Source: Paramacrobiotus metropolitanus (Eukaryota > Tardigrada > Eutardigrada > Parachela > Macrobiotidae). From it: a stretch of 64,000 nucleotides of DNA. Shown here piece by piece: positions 35,612 to 47,175 of the stretch. The first letter of the stretch is position 1. Every line of letters starts with the position of its first letter. The stretch spans positions 372,001 through 436,000 of the forward strand of contig NW_026570297.1 in assembly GCF_019649055.1 (NCBI RefSeq). Direction: 5' to 3'. The position numbers and the translations under genes were made by a program. The notes beneath the pieces are model-generated. The model ran no database searches. It saw only the letters and a program-made list of their open reading frames with translations, and had not been told where the DNA came from.

Positions 35612-37689
35612 TTAGCGTTTGTCCATTTCCCATAGAAGTGTTATGTATGTCAACATAACGCCAATAACCTGTACACAAATGCGACTGGGTACCGCGTTTA
35701 TTATTCTAGAAAAAAATAGGAGTGTTTAATATGATTAATATTATAGAAAACATTGTCTCTGCAAGTATACCACGCTTCGTATCATGCAAGAAATGGATAT
35801 TGAATTCAGTTCATCGTAAGTGAAGGTTAAAAAAATGCGCTGTAATATCCCGTAGGTGGCTTACCGTTGAAACAAAACCTTTGTCCAAATAGCACAGCTG
35901 GTAAAGGGTAAACGATCCTTTCATCCTCTCCAGGCGATGGCTGACTGTTTGCAGATAGCCGTTGTAAATGCCACCACAGCGATCGGCAATTTTATGACGC
36001 TCCATAAGGATCGCAAAAGCTTTGCCGAAAGCTGCGCTCTGATAAAGGAAATTCTTGTAATTTGTAACACAATGCAACAACATCAGTCATTGCAAAATAT
36101 AGACTATAGATGTACTTCTACACCTAAGTCCAGAAGGCACAAAAAATAACAGCTCTCAGTGGTGACCCAGTTTACCGTTTTATTGGTAACGACATTCAGG
36201 TGATAAGCAACGATCATGATCACGGCATACCTTAAAGTGCTTCGCCTCAAATTCATGTTTTCTCAAAAACTAAATTGATTTTTGAAGCAGTTTTCCACAC
36301 AAACATACCGAGCGCAAAAACACGAAGCTGTTCTTCAGCCTTATATCCTCATTATATAGAACAGTTTTTCCCGATAAACAAACAACTGAAAGAAGGTACA
36401 TGTACTTTTTATTGTACAATTGCTCCAAGCTGGTAACCCATTAACCGGTTAGAATGATACAGTAGTATAACTTCACACTGAGAATTTGAACCTGGCCTGA
36501 TTTTGCTTGGTTTTTGGACTTTACAACTTTCACAAGTTAAATTACTTACCATATCCTGAACTCGAATAGCGGAGCACATCCGCATAACCAGCAGTATTAA
36601 ACCCAGACAGATACTCCCGACAAATTTATCCGGGGTGTATTCCTGGGAAAACAAAACGGCAGAATCCACTGCGGATCCTTTGATGATGCCCAGTCCCGTT
36701 ACGATTACGTACACATCGGACACAAACAGCCACAACAACACTGGACCGAAAATGCTATCCAATTCGCCGATGCGCACGGTCAGTTCCAGGTGGTGCGCTG
36801 AAAGGTCACCCAGTTTGGTGAAGAAGGCGCTATCGTACGACTTGCCTGGATCTTGAAAAAGGCGTTCCAGCTGTTGTTTGAGAGAGGACAAGCCGCTGTG
36901 TAATGGGATTGTGATCAGCATGAAGAGAATCTGCACTCCCAGTAAAGCCATGGCACACAAAGGACCGGTGAAGGTACCAATATTTCCTCCAACAATCAGC
37001 AGATTAATTAAAAGGAGAGTATTTTCGTGACCTTCCGCTGTGCGATTGTATATGTTCTGACCGTATGTTACATAATCATCCTCTGTAGCATGTTCAGGCA
37101 GAGAAATATTCTGGCTTATTGAGCGTATAACAATGAGAATTCCTGCCGCTCTTACTTTGTATTCGATTGGGGGAACAATCATAATAATCCAGATGATCGA
37201 TATACCAGCCGCTAATAGTGTTCCAACAATGACGGCTGTATGAAAAAATGTGTCAGCACTATTTCGAAAAACTGTAGAGCAGTCTGTCGATGCCAAATGC
37301 CGAATCTCGTTTAAATTTTTTTGGAGCCGATCCACGACCTTTAGCAACCTGGAACTCTTCGCTCCAAAAAACAGACTAATCAGTAATGCAATGATTGTCC
37401 ACTGAGAAAGGAATGCTTTCAGCAAGATCTCACTCATTTTGTCAGTATTTTCGAACGAGTGCCAAAATATGTCTACTATAATGAAGATATACAGGAGTAA
37501 CGACAGCAGGATCCCAGCTGACCATATATACAAAAGTAAAGAACATAATCGAAAGAAGTGGTAGCAGAACTTCCCAGACTGTTTACTGGAATTCTTTATC
37601 ATAATGACATGTCGAATAAAATGTGGGTACAAACCAACAGACGCCAGCAAAAGGAGAAAAAGGGGTAAGAGCCGAAACGTCGATTCCAT
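35612..37689 (-). CDS. Gustatory-receptor-like protein, lineage A
   Basis: Predicted 456-residue receptor. Exons: 36550-37689, 35865-36038 and 35612-35668, phase 0. It starts MESTFRLLPLFLLLLASVG. Landmarks: DKMSEILLKAFLSQW, LLGVQILFMLITIPLHSGL, FGPVLLWLFVSDVYVIVTG and RVQDM at the donor (GTAAGT). Exon 2 has LMERHKIADRC and FTLYQLC. Exon 3 reads VIGVMLTYITLLWEMDKR. The first intron is longer than in other members (511 bases). The open frame runs past the exon 1 donor to 36409, but that extension has no counterpart in paralogs. Confidence 0.86.
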
Positions 37690-38442
37690 GATAACAAAAA
37701 TATTAATTTTAATAGGTCACTTGTAATTTACGTTCCACTTAAGCTGATTATCGTTTTACATTAATAATTTAAAATGCACATCGGTTTGCCGAAGCAGCAT
37801 TAAACTGATGCTATTTTGAAATTACTGATGGATTGACTGCGGTAGACATGGGCTGATCGGTATCCCTCACCGAATATCTTCTCCTTCTTTTATTTGTTCA
37901 GGCGGAGTGACTAGCAGAATTCAGTATAATAAAAATTACACTTGCTGATGCAGCTTTAACACATCAGCTGCTCAGCTGTCAGTAATTAGCTTCACAGCTA
38001 TGCACAACTAAAAGGCGTGCGAATCTCATCTCAGTAGCTACAAGTACAATGTATTTCTATAGATACCGCTATGCTACGCATGCAGATCAAGCAGATGCAA
38101 TACGAATTCTTCGGACTGGCTTCCCATTTTGTACGGATAGTTTCCTTGTAAAGGTACAACTTTTGCGTAACTCACAACCAAATCTGCTTGTTTGGCAGCA
38201 ACAACTGAATAAATCGGCACAAAACTTACAAAAGGAACGCCCTACGCCAGTGTTGTTGACCTACTGTGAAGGTATGACGCTGTAAAACCAAATAAAAATA
38301 ATACTTTTTCCAAAAGGAACGCCCAATTCAGGCGCATCAACTGAGAAACATCCTAAAATTAATGCCTGTTGCCAGCTGTCGCATGCTTGGTTGGTAATAG
38401 TAAACATTCATTCTTTCTAAGAAGTACACTACGAGAAAAATG
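37690..38442. other. Intergenic
   Basis: Spacer between two minus-strand receptors. No gene recognised; the plus frame at 38049-38285 is not family-like. Confidence 0.4.
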
Positions 38443-40024
38443 TCATCCGGAAGTCGTGAAATTGCGAATGTAATCCAGTATGTCTCCAATTTCCGTTTGG
38501 GATTGACGATTCTGATACAAAATAACACAGTATGTCGCCAAAATTCCAGTGACCTACGAACCCAAAACCCTGCCATACATATATATATGCAGTATAAACT
38601 GTTATCAGCCGGAACCTTGGCAAAAATTTACCATTGTAATATACTGCTTCGTAAAGTCAAGATAACCAAACGCTGTAAATACTGGTATTTTGTGGTCGAT
38701 TAATGCCCGTAGTGATTCAAGAAACTGTTCCAGTTCCTCTTTCGCGCTGTCCGCAATTTTTGGGCGAATGTACAGCAGCGTTGTCTTAACCGAGAGAGCC
38801 TGCGTTAATCGGAACAAATTCAAAAAACATTATAGTAGTGTTTACTGGCAAAATCGCTCGCAAATGCGTGAGTTGACAGCTATTTTTTAGATCATTTTTT
38901 TGCCAATCCAAAGACGTCTTATCATAATTTTTTCGACGGTTTATTAAGCCTTGTTTTCATTTACGAAAGCTTATATATAAATGTGCTGCAAAATAATCAA
39001 TAAAATGAATGGTTCTTACTTGTTCATGGCAGAAAATGCAGGAAGTTAACCGGATCGTGAAAGTAAACACTGCCACGATCGCCATGGACAGCAGTGCAGT
39101 GGATAGCGCTGCCCATTGGACTTTCTCTGCCTCAGTGCGTCGGCAGTCCCAACGGGCGTCGCTTCGAAACGGTACCAACAAGGCTGCACCATAAGCTAAC
39201 CATACGAGGATCTCCAGTAACGAAACCGCCAAATTGATCACCGAAAACACACCGTCTATACTAGCAACTGCACACCGCAACCGCCGGAACAACGCGTGAC
39301 CTTTTTGTAGTTCGACGCAAAGCATATCGTTGTCTGGTTTGTTGGCCAGATACTCCAACCGATTACGAATATCGCTGAATGCAAATCCAAGTGGCATCGC
39401 CAAACTGACAAATAGTCCCAAAAGCATGAAACGGATGGTCGGCTTTAAAATTCGAGGCAAGACGTAATACGGTATTCCTAACCATAGCGGCGCCTTGTAA
39501 TACCCGAAAAGAATGGATAGTGGTTGGGCAAATCCTTGACTAACACCTTTAACCATTCCAAAAATGTAATATAACGCCACTGTGATTCCGGTTAGGGAGC
39601 TCAGGAAAACAGTAAAACTGATAAAATTCAGTTTCCGCTTTTCTGTCACTATCAAGCTTTCAGTTAGCGACTGGACGTGAGTGCAGAGAGGGTATAATTG
39701 ATTCTTTTTAAACAAGATAGCGAACATAACCACAAATGTTTGCAGGTTGTGCATGACCTGGGATGCAAAAAATAAAGTAGAAAATATTTCGAATTTCCAT
39801 AAACCTGTCTGTTGTGAAAAGTAGTTGTTGTACATATCTTCCGTCGCCGTTGTCAAAATGACCAAAAACACCAGGCAAGACCATAATACGGAAAGGTGAG
39901 TAAAGTTTAAAGAGCGATTACGGAGAACAACAGCCTTTCGTAAATTTGGCGCTAAACCGAGAACTTGCAAGATAATAAGATACAAGTTTGGATCGAATCT
40001 TAATATCTGAGCTTTTAAGGGCAT
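38443..40024 (-). CDS. Gustatory-receptor-like protein, lineage C
   Basis: Predicted 427-residue receptor, distantly related to 21233 and 28791. Exons: 39020-40024, 38632-38799 and 38443-38553. It starts MPLKAQILRFDPNLYLIILQ. It shares the GLAPN motif near the N-terminus, FFASQVMHNLQT, QKGHALFRRLRCAVASIDGVFSVIN and LLEILVWLAYGAALL. Exon 1 ends CHEQ. Exon 2 ends FGYLDFTKQYITM. Exon 3 has VTGILATYCVILYQNR, keeping the Thr-Tyr pair lost in the other two lineage C genes. It ends in a 20-residue polar tail with one glycosylation-type NFT. It is probably the single-copy member closest to the ancestral lineage C gene. Confidence 0.86.
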
Positions 40025-40947
40025 CTCTCGACAACGGTATTAATTTTACAATTTACGGGATTCTGCAGTTATTCACCGAAAAACGATTGGCATAATTAAC
40101 CCAATTTGGAGATAACATACCCTGCAGTACATATTCAGTCATACTGAAAACTGAAATACTTCAGAAATATAAAAGAATTGATTTCGCCCGATCTGGATCG
40201 ATGTCACACGCGGAAAGAAATCATCCAGCTGAAAATAGTATCGTATTCGGGTAAACATGTCAACGTCATCAAAGTCCAAAGCGGAGCGGGGCAGACCGGC
40301 TGCATTTACAGGAAATCTCCAGCGTTAAACTTCACAGCACAGAGCAGATCATAATCGTCACATCGCGTCCCGATACTAGTACATGTAATTGATCAGACGA
40401 CAAAGGAATACGTACCTGGTGCTAGCAGCAATAAGTATAACATTGCTTTGCCTGTGCATCACTGTGCATCACTACAGTTTAATAGAATGAAGATCCATGT
40501 AATAATTACCAAACTATACAAGCGACCACATGCATAAACCACAAAATTCTTTTGCAATGACCTTTAGCAACGCATGCAGACTGTTTATTTGGTAATCCAT
40601 TTGCAAGAAACTTTTCACAACAGCAGGAATCCATAGACCAGAAAGTACAAGCACTAGTTGAAGTGTATCCTCCAGGGTCTAAATACAGTACATACTCTGC
40701 TCGGTATACACAATCGTGTTACGAAAGGAAGTAAAGTCAACAGGAATGACAAATAAATTTGCTAATTGCCCTTATGACTAAACCCGGAAGCCTCAGAATA
40801 TTGCTTTCACAGTAAGTATTGAACGGCTGCACTTTAGCAATTTTTTATGCAACGCATGATCTGATTATATGTGGATTCATCCGGCTCACAATAACCATAA
40901 GAAATTTCGCTATTCTCTTTTTTCTTCCGAATTACTTTGTTGCTAAA
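40025..40947. other. Divergent intergenic region
   Basis: Shared upstream region of a minus-strand and a plus-strand receptor gene. The plus frame opens at 40819, but its first 43 residues have no match among paralogs and I treat them as 5' untranslated. Confidence 0.4.
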
Positions 40948-42573
40948 ATGACAAAGACGACGAGCAGCTACAACTTGTTATCGGCACTGAAACCTCTTTT
41001 GAGTTTACTGGCTTTTGGCGGAATTTTTCCACATTGCACCAGCTTCTCCAGTCTCGATGTTTTAAACAACATAAGGAAACATTCCCCAATCAAGCGCTTC
41101 CTCTTAAAGTGTTTGTCTATGGCGGTCTGTGCATGGTCGGCATTGCAGTTTTTGTGTCTAGCGTTTGTTACCGGCATTTTAGCTTATCTTTTTATCCGCA
41201 CTTTCAAAATCAACGACAAAATGAGCGAGCTGTTACTCAGGTGTTTTGTGGACCAATGGGCCATCGCTGCATTGCTGATTGGTTTATGTTTCGCTAAGAA
41301 AAGCCGTACATTGCCTCAGGTGTTATCCCACCTGGAAGCCAGCCTTCAAAATATTCAGCTGAATATATGGCTATTTAGGAACGGTGGAGGTGGGTACAAA
41401 TTTGTTGCTTTCAGTGGGGCGGTGTTATTGGTGGGCGTGTCCGTTGTTTGGATAATGCTTGTCACGAACCCTATGGTAATGCGGTTGTTCTACGACAGTC
41501 TCCCGTTTCTCCTCCAGGCTGCGAGTAATTACAACGTTTCCTCGATTATCACTGGAGACACAGAAATCAACAATCTGACCTTTAGTACCGAACAGACACA
41601 TCCCGAAAACGCAGATCTTATGATGACATTGTTGATTGTCACATTATTTTGTGCACCGGCTGTTATGGCGCTTTTATCAATGGCGCTGTTTGGTGTGCAG
41701 ACACTCTTTATGCTGATAACATTACCAGTTCACGCAGCTCTGGTCACGGTCAATAAGAGACTGCTACAGCTTTTTGAGGAGTCGGGAAAAAACACGTTTG
41801 ACCAGAGTGCTTTTTTAAGGTTACGACAGCTCTGCGCGCAGCACCTAGAACTGACCAAACGGATTCGAGAACTGGACGAAGTATTTGGACCGGTTTTGCT
41901 GTTGTTGTTTATATCGGATATCTATGTCATTGTAACCGGTGTAGCCATAATGAAAGGGAACACTGGAAACGAGGGACCGTTTGCACAGGAGTTCACAGCG
42001 GAAAAGTTTGTGCGGAGTGTCTGTCTGGGATTCCTGCTTTTGGCGCTACGCATGTACTGTGCTGTTCAGGTGCATGAAGAGGTAGGTACGAGTGGCGCCG
42101 AGTGACCCTTTGCATATAGGTAGGTATGAGCATCATTGTGTTCGCCCACCCTTTCTTCTTGCACTATTCGTCTACCGTAGAGAAGTTTGTTTAATGGCAT
42201 TTGCATATGTACACCATGTGTATCTCTTAAGAACGGCTTACCCATTAAACAGGCCAACAAATTTAATACCCACGCAACGGCTCTGATGGAGGAGCACAAT
42301 ATTGCCGATTACTGCCAACCGGCTGATCTGCACCATCTGCAAATAGTCATCAGTCGATTGGGAACGATGAAGGGAACCTTTAGTCTCTATCAAATGTGCC
42401 AGCTCAACAGAGAGTTTGTCGCCACGGTAAGTTATCAAGGGAGCAAAATTTGAGCTGTATTCTCAATGCTCGCGGTTACGATTCGAAACCGTATTTTGGA
42501 TTGTTTACTCTTGCAGGTCATTGGTGTGCTGCTGACGTATATTACGCTTTTGTGGGAAATGGATAAAAAATAA
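40948..42573 (+). CDS. Gustatory-receptor-like protein, lineage A
   Basis: Predicted 454-residue receptor, the only lineage A gene on the plus strand. Exons: 40948-42081, 42253-42426 and 42517-42573. The start MTKTTSSYNLLSALKPLLSLLAFGG aligns with its relatives; an upstream in-frame ATG at 40819 would add an unmatched extension. Landmarks: DKMSELLLRCFVDQW, LFGVQTLFMLITLPVHAAL, FGPVLLLLFISDIYVIVTG, KGNTGNEGPF and VQVHEE at the donor. Exon 2 has LMEEHNIADYC and FSLYQMCQLNREFVAT. The final exon reads VIGVLLTYITLLWEMDKK. Confidence 0.87.
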
Positions 42574-43046
42574 GGTACTTAATTAAAAGCGGATTCGAAA
42601 AGCACATTGCAGTATGATTGCAGTCCTTGCACCGTTCTGATTTGACCTGTTTTTGGTTGAAACGAATGCTGTTAGAATAGCATTACGCAGTTATGAATTT
42701 TGGGAAACCTGCGTGACGGTCATCTTCCTAAGTAATGAATGTGTAATTACCAATGTATTTTATTTGTCTCTTTTGCGCAATACAAGAGTTTTGCTGCCAT
42801 GTTTAAACCATTTGCAAGAATCAGTTACCATTTATTTGTACGTTGAAAAAATCCATAAGTAAAGGTCGTTGGCGTATTTTAAGGTGTTAAATAGATTCTG
42901 TAGATGGCAACCCTCAAACCATCAGCATCAGAAATACAAAATAACAAGGTGTTCGAAGCGGGGCCGTACGTGTGCTACGATATTGCCGCAAAACAAAAAT
43001 GTTGTCAGAGGTGGGAATCTATTTCTTATCCGTGCCTATTGAATGC
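42574..43046. other. Spacer before the disrupted receptor
   Basis: No gene. Near 43016-43030 there is a second copy of the CTATTTCTTATCC word that encodes the end of the disrupted receptor, probably a small local duplication. Confidence 0.45.
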
Positions 43047-43086
43047 CTATTTCTTATCCATCTCCCATAGCAAGGTAATGTATGTC

Positions 43087-43110
43087 AGGTTTAGGTTTAG
43101 GTTTAGGTTT
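43087..43110. repeat. Four AGGTTT hexamers at the LINE 3' end
   Basis: Tandem AGGTTT (CCTAAA on the element strand) marks the junction between the element and the receptor exon. Simple-repeat 3' tails are known for CR1/I-type elements. Confidence 0.85.
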
Positions 43111-43362
43111 TAATCGCTTAGTGTCTACAGATACAAGGAATCACTCCTTATCGAGATCTATAGACAGGTCAACATAATCTATTACAAAAAAAAACAAATA
43201 AAACTTATATAAGAAAACAGTAAAACATTTCATCAATTTCATCGATTTAACAAAAGTCAAGGTTATTCGACGGCAGATGGTCGTTAGCAGATGCGATCTC
43301 CTTCCAAGAGACGTCTTCCAATGCTCTTTGGAATGATTGCAGTGAGCAGTACGATGACGGAT

Positions 43363-46180
43363 CTAAATTGAGGTCGTTCCAAAGTTTAGCAGTCCTCCAT
43401 GAGAAAGAATTTTCGCTGGCTGGCACTTCCGTTCCACAAAACTTGTTCTGGCAGCTTGAATCGGGAATGGGTGGCGCGACATCCGATCGGCATTCCGAGT
43501 GTTACCTGCAACAGTATCGACGGCAGTAACTGACTCATAACAAATAAAAAAATGGCTGCCAAAAGGTATCATGCCGAATACGAGTTTATATGCAACACAC
43601 AAAGACGTTTTAATGCGACGCAGTTCAACACAATCCCAATTTATCTCGCGAAGCCTGCCACTGTAATCTGTACGCGCATTGCCCATTCGCAATCTTTTCA
43701 GGAACTTTAAAGCACATTTATCTAAATCGTCTCTATGGGTTTTGAGAAATGGTTTTACCACGGGACTGCAATAATCAAAAAGTGGAAAAATTAACGCTTT
43801 ATACAAACAAATAAGTGCCGCGGAGTCATAATGGTTAAACAGCGATAAGATGTAGCCTATACGTTTCCTAATCTTGATACACAAATTACTCGTATGCTCA
43901 CCCCACCGCAGTTTTCGATCGACCACTAACCCCAAATATTTAACGACAGGGCGACTTTCAATCTCGACGTTGTTCAAAAAATATTTATTTACGTCACTTA
44001 AACTTCGTTTATTGGAAAAGCGCATGTGCACTGATTTTTTCGGGTTAAAGGTCAATCGTTTTTCAACCGCTGATTTAAATACGGCATCGATATCTTCTTG
44101 AAATTTCGTGCAGTCGTCGCTCGTTCTTATTGGCCTGCATAAGAACACATCGTCTGCGAAAATAAAAATCCTGCTACCATTTAGCAGAACAAACACTATC
44201 CCATTAATTTCGCAGATAAACAATATTGGACCTAATACTGAACCTTGTGGTACTCCGCTGGTTGTAACCCCGCTTTTTGAAAATACGCCATTCACGACCA
44301 CAATCTGTTCTCTACCAGTTAAGTAGTCATCCAGCAAACTAATAACGTCGGGGTCAACACCAAGCAAGCCCAGTGTTGTCAACAAGGACTGGTGGTCTAC
44401 ACGATCAAAGGCTTTGGAGCAGTCTAACATCACCGCATCAACTTCAACTCCGTTTTCAATAAAGTCTTTAACAAATTTCGAGAAAACCAAACACTGCAGT
44501 TCCGTGTTACGCTTAGCACGGAATCCGAACTGGCTGTCACTTAACAAGCAATTGCTTTCCAAAAAACATCGTAAATAGTTGGCAATGCACTTTTCAAAGA
44601 TTTTCGAAACTGGATGCAGAATTGCAATAGGGCGGTAATTGGTAATTAATGTTTGATCTACAGACGTTTTGGAAGAGGAGTCACGTATGACGTCTTCCAG
44701 TGCGACGGGAATGTACTGAATTTGACGCAAATATTAAATAAAGTTACAAGCGGTGCAACAATTGAGATTCCGCAAGCTTTTAACAGAGAATTTGAGACTT
44801 TGAACTGACCGGACGAAGCAGAAAATTTCATTTCGTTTAGAGCGGTTTGAACGTCGCTATCGCTTATTTTAAACGCAATTTCCCTGTCTTCAGGTTTGGG
44901 AGACACAACTACGCAATGGGAAGGGCAGCTGTTTTGAGACTCGAGAAAAGTTTCGTTAAATCTATTTGCCTTGTCGTGATCAGAAAAAAGGGTGGTACCT
45001 TCTTGCGTTTTGATGGGCGGCAGTGTCTTCTTATCAACACTTTGTTTGATAAACTGCCAAAACTTTTTCGGATTATTTCGGGTTGCTGTTGCGACGTCTA
45101 AAATCGCGTTTCTGCGATGCGCTTTGAGAACAGCGTCGACTTTCCGAGATTCGGCCTTCCACGATTCTTTCAAGCTGTCTTTATTCGCTATACTGTTTTC
45201 TTGCAGCATTTTGCGGAAAAGTCTATTTCTACGATTTATCGCTTTGCGAATACTTAAGGGATACTTTTTCAATTTTTTTTGCTGTACGTTCGCCGTAGGC
45301 AAAAATGTTGGGCTACGTTTAAAATCTCATTTTCAAACTGCATCGCCATAACGGATGGGTCACTACTTGTTAAAATAAATTGCCAGTCTGTCGCCATTAA
45401 TGAATTTCGAAAAGGTTCGATTTTATCAGGAAGAATATTCCAGTGCTTACCGCTCGACTGAAATTCTGCTTTGCGACGTTTACAATAAAGACGGAACTGA
45501 AAGGCATAATGGTCATTTGACGCGGATGGAGGTGACACACATTCAACGTCAGTGACAAAACGGTTCGTAGAAATTAAACAAAGATCAAGGATGTTGTTTT
45601 CTCTAGTGGGGAAATGTATTAACTGGCGAAAGTTAAATTCTTTTAAAGAATCAAGCAACAATTGCGAAGCAGTGGTAGGGGCTTTCATACTAGTCCAACA
45701 GATATCCGGTAGATTAAAATCACCCATCAAAATAAGCTTGTTACGTAATTCGACAGACAGATTTTCTTGTAAATGTTCAACAAGTAGAGGTATTAGCAAG
45801 GCTTTTTTTGATGGTCTTATGTAGATAACACCGAATAAGCAGTCCAAAACAGGCGATTCCACGAACAAAATCTCGAGATCATCTCTATCGAGATCTGTGC
45901 GCCTAAAACCTTTTAATTTTTTCGATAAAATTAAAGCGACTCCACCGTGGCTGTCCGACGATTTACGCCATCGGCGAAAAACGTTAAATTTGCGAAGGTC
46001 GGCAAAAAAACTGTCGGAATAAATTTCTTGGTCCCACGTTTCCGTGAACGCACTAACATCAGATTCAGAACAAAACTGCCTAACTTCTTCTTTTTTTGAA
46101 AAAATACTGTTAATATTGCAACATCTAATTTTTATATTTTGAAAATTTTTCGGATTAACATTCATAATACGCATACGCAT
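43363..46180 (-). pseudogene. LINE ORF2: endonuclease and reverse transcriptase, two frameshifts
   Basis: The frame at 45269-46180 encodes an APE-like endonuclease (FTETWDQEIY, LMGDFNLPDICW, SNDHYAFQFRL). The frame at 44658-45302 encodes the linker (NPKKFWQFIKQSVD, KANRFNETF). The frame at 43363-44730 encodes the reverse transcriptase: NYRPIAIL, FGFRAKRNTELQ, LDCSKAFDRVDH, GVPQGSVLGPILF and the catalytic FADDVFL. The thumb/C-terminal region (KYLGLVVDRKLRWGEH) follows. The three parts lie in three different frames, with breaks near 45285 and 44690, so no full-length enzyme can be made. It begins 12 bases after ORF1 ends. Confidence 0.88.
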
Positions 46181-46191
46181 ATTACCGCTTT

Positions 46192-47175
46192 TTATTCCTG
46201 CAAGTTTTTTGAACCGGCTATTTCGGGTTCTCTTACAACCGTGCGTTGATTCGGCATTTTACAGAATTTCGCCACATGTCCAGTTTCGCTACAGTTAAAA
46301 CAACGCACTACGTAACGTTCGACTGGGCACACACAAAAATCAAACTTTATGTTACCAGTCCTTTCAAGGAATTGACAGCCTTCGTAGGATGTTTCAATTA
46401 CCATAGCACATGTTTTAACCGCTTCTGTTTTACTAACAAGTTTTTTCGCTACTCTGATTTCACGTATAGGTGACATCTTTTCCGACACAATTCTTTCAAA
46501 ATCTTCAGCCGATAAATCTTTCGGCACGCGTTTTACTATCATTCTTGTTACTCGTTTTTTTGTTTCACTCACCGTAAATCCGAGGGTATCTTTGTGCTTT
46601 TCCAATTCGGCTTTCGCGGCGTCGCGGTCCCTCTCTTCCCGGAAACGGATGACGATGTTGTCGTTCTGAGTGCGCCGTACTTGCTCCATATTAAATCTCG
46701 CGCTGGCGTCAGGTATACATTGTGGTAACTTCTTTTCGATCTCATCGACAGCAATATGGTGACTACCATTTCCGTCTGACTTCTCTTTGTCGGCTGATAC
46801 AATCAGGGCATACGTCTTTGGAATCTGCTTGGGCGTCACATTTTGGGGGTTGCTGTGGGGAACATGGCGCTTCTGTAATCCATGTGGCTGAGAAGCGAGA
46901 TTGACTGTGGCGGGCACGGTGCCCGGCCCTGCGGTGGCATTGACAGGTGCCTTCAATTTCTTCAGCTGATATATTTCCCGTTCAAGGTCCAGAATTCGGT
47001 TATGCTGCTCGATGTTGTGATCAACAAGGCGGCTAAGAAAAGGGACAAGTTCGTCGACGATTCCTTTGAGTTGGGCCGAGGTTGGCCGGGCGTGCTTGTT
47101 CACTTCATCCTTGAAACTTTCCAGTAACTGGGGAATGGTACGAGACGGTGCTTTGGTTGCTGATTTGTGTCCCAT
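46192..47175 (-). CDS. LINE ORF1, nucleic-acid-binding CCHC protein
   Basis: Intact 327-residue open frame from MGHKSATKAPS. Residues about 55-75 (HNIEQHNRILDLEREIYQLKK) look like a short coiled coil for oligomerisation. The middle (about 150-280) is a charged RNA-binding-like region. Near the C-terminus is one zinc knuckle, CFNCSETGHVAKFC (CX2CX4HX4C), then a basic tail. Such ORF1 proteins coat element RNA during retrotransposition. It is the only undamaged frame of this copy. Confidence 0.87.
   Translation of the reverse strand: MGHKSATKAPSRTIPQLLESFKDEVNKHARPTSAQLKGIVDELVPFLSRLVDHNIEQHNRILDLEREIYQLKKLKAPVNATAGPGTVPATVNLASQPHGLQKRHVPHSNPQNVTPKQIPKTYALIVSADKEKSDGNGSHHIAVDEIEKKLPQCIPDASARFNMEQVRRTQNDNIVIRFREERDRDAAKAELEKHKDTLGFTVSETKKRVTRMIVKRVPKDLSAEDFERIVSEKMSPIREIRVAKKLVSKTEAVKTCAMVIETSYEGCQFLERTGNIKFDFCVCPVERYVVRCFNCSETGHVAKFCKMPNQRTVVREPEIAGSKNLQE

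Noticed and set aside
40819-40947. Upstream in-frame ATG giving a 43-residue N-terminal extension of the plus-strand lineage A receptor
   Set aside because: No paralog has anything similar, and the ATG at 40948 aligns with the starts of relatives.
43087-43110. AGGTTT hexamers as an internal telomeric repeat
   Set aside because: Only four units, and they lie exactly at the 3' end of the LINE, where a simple-repeat tail is expected.
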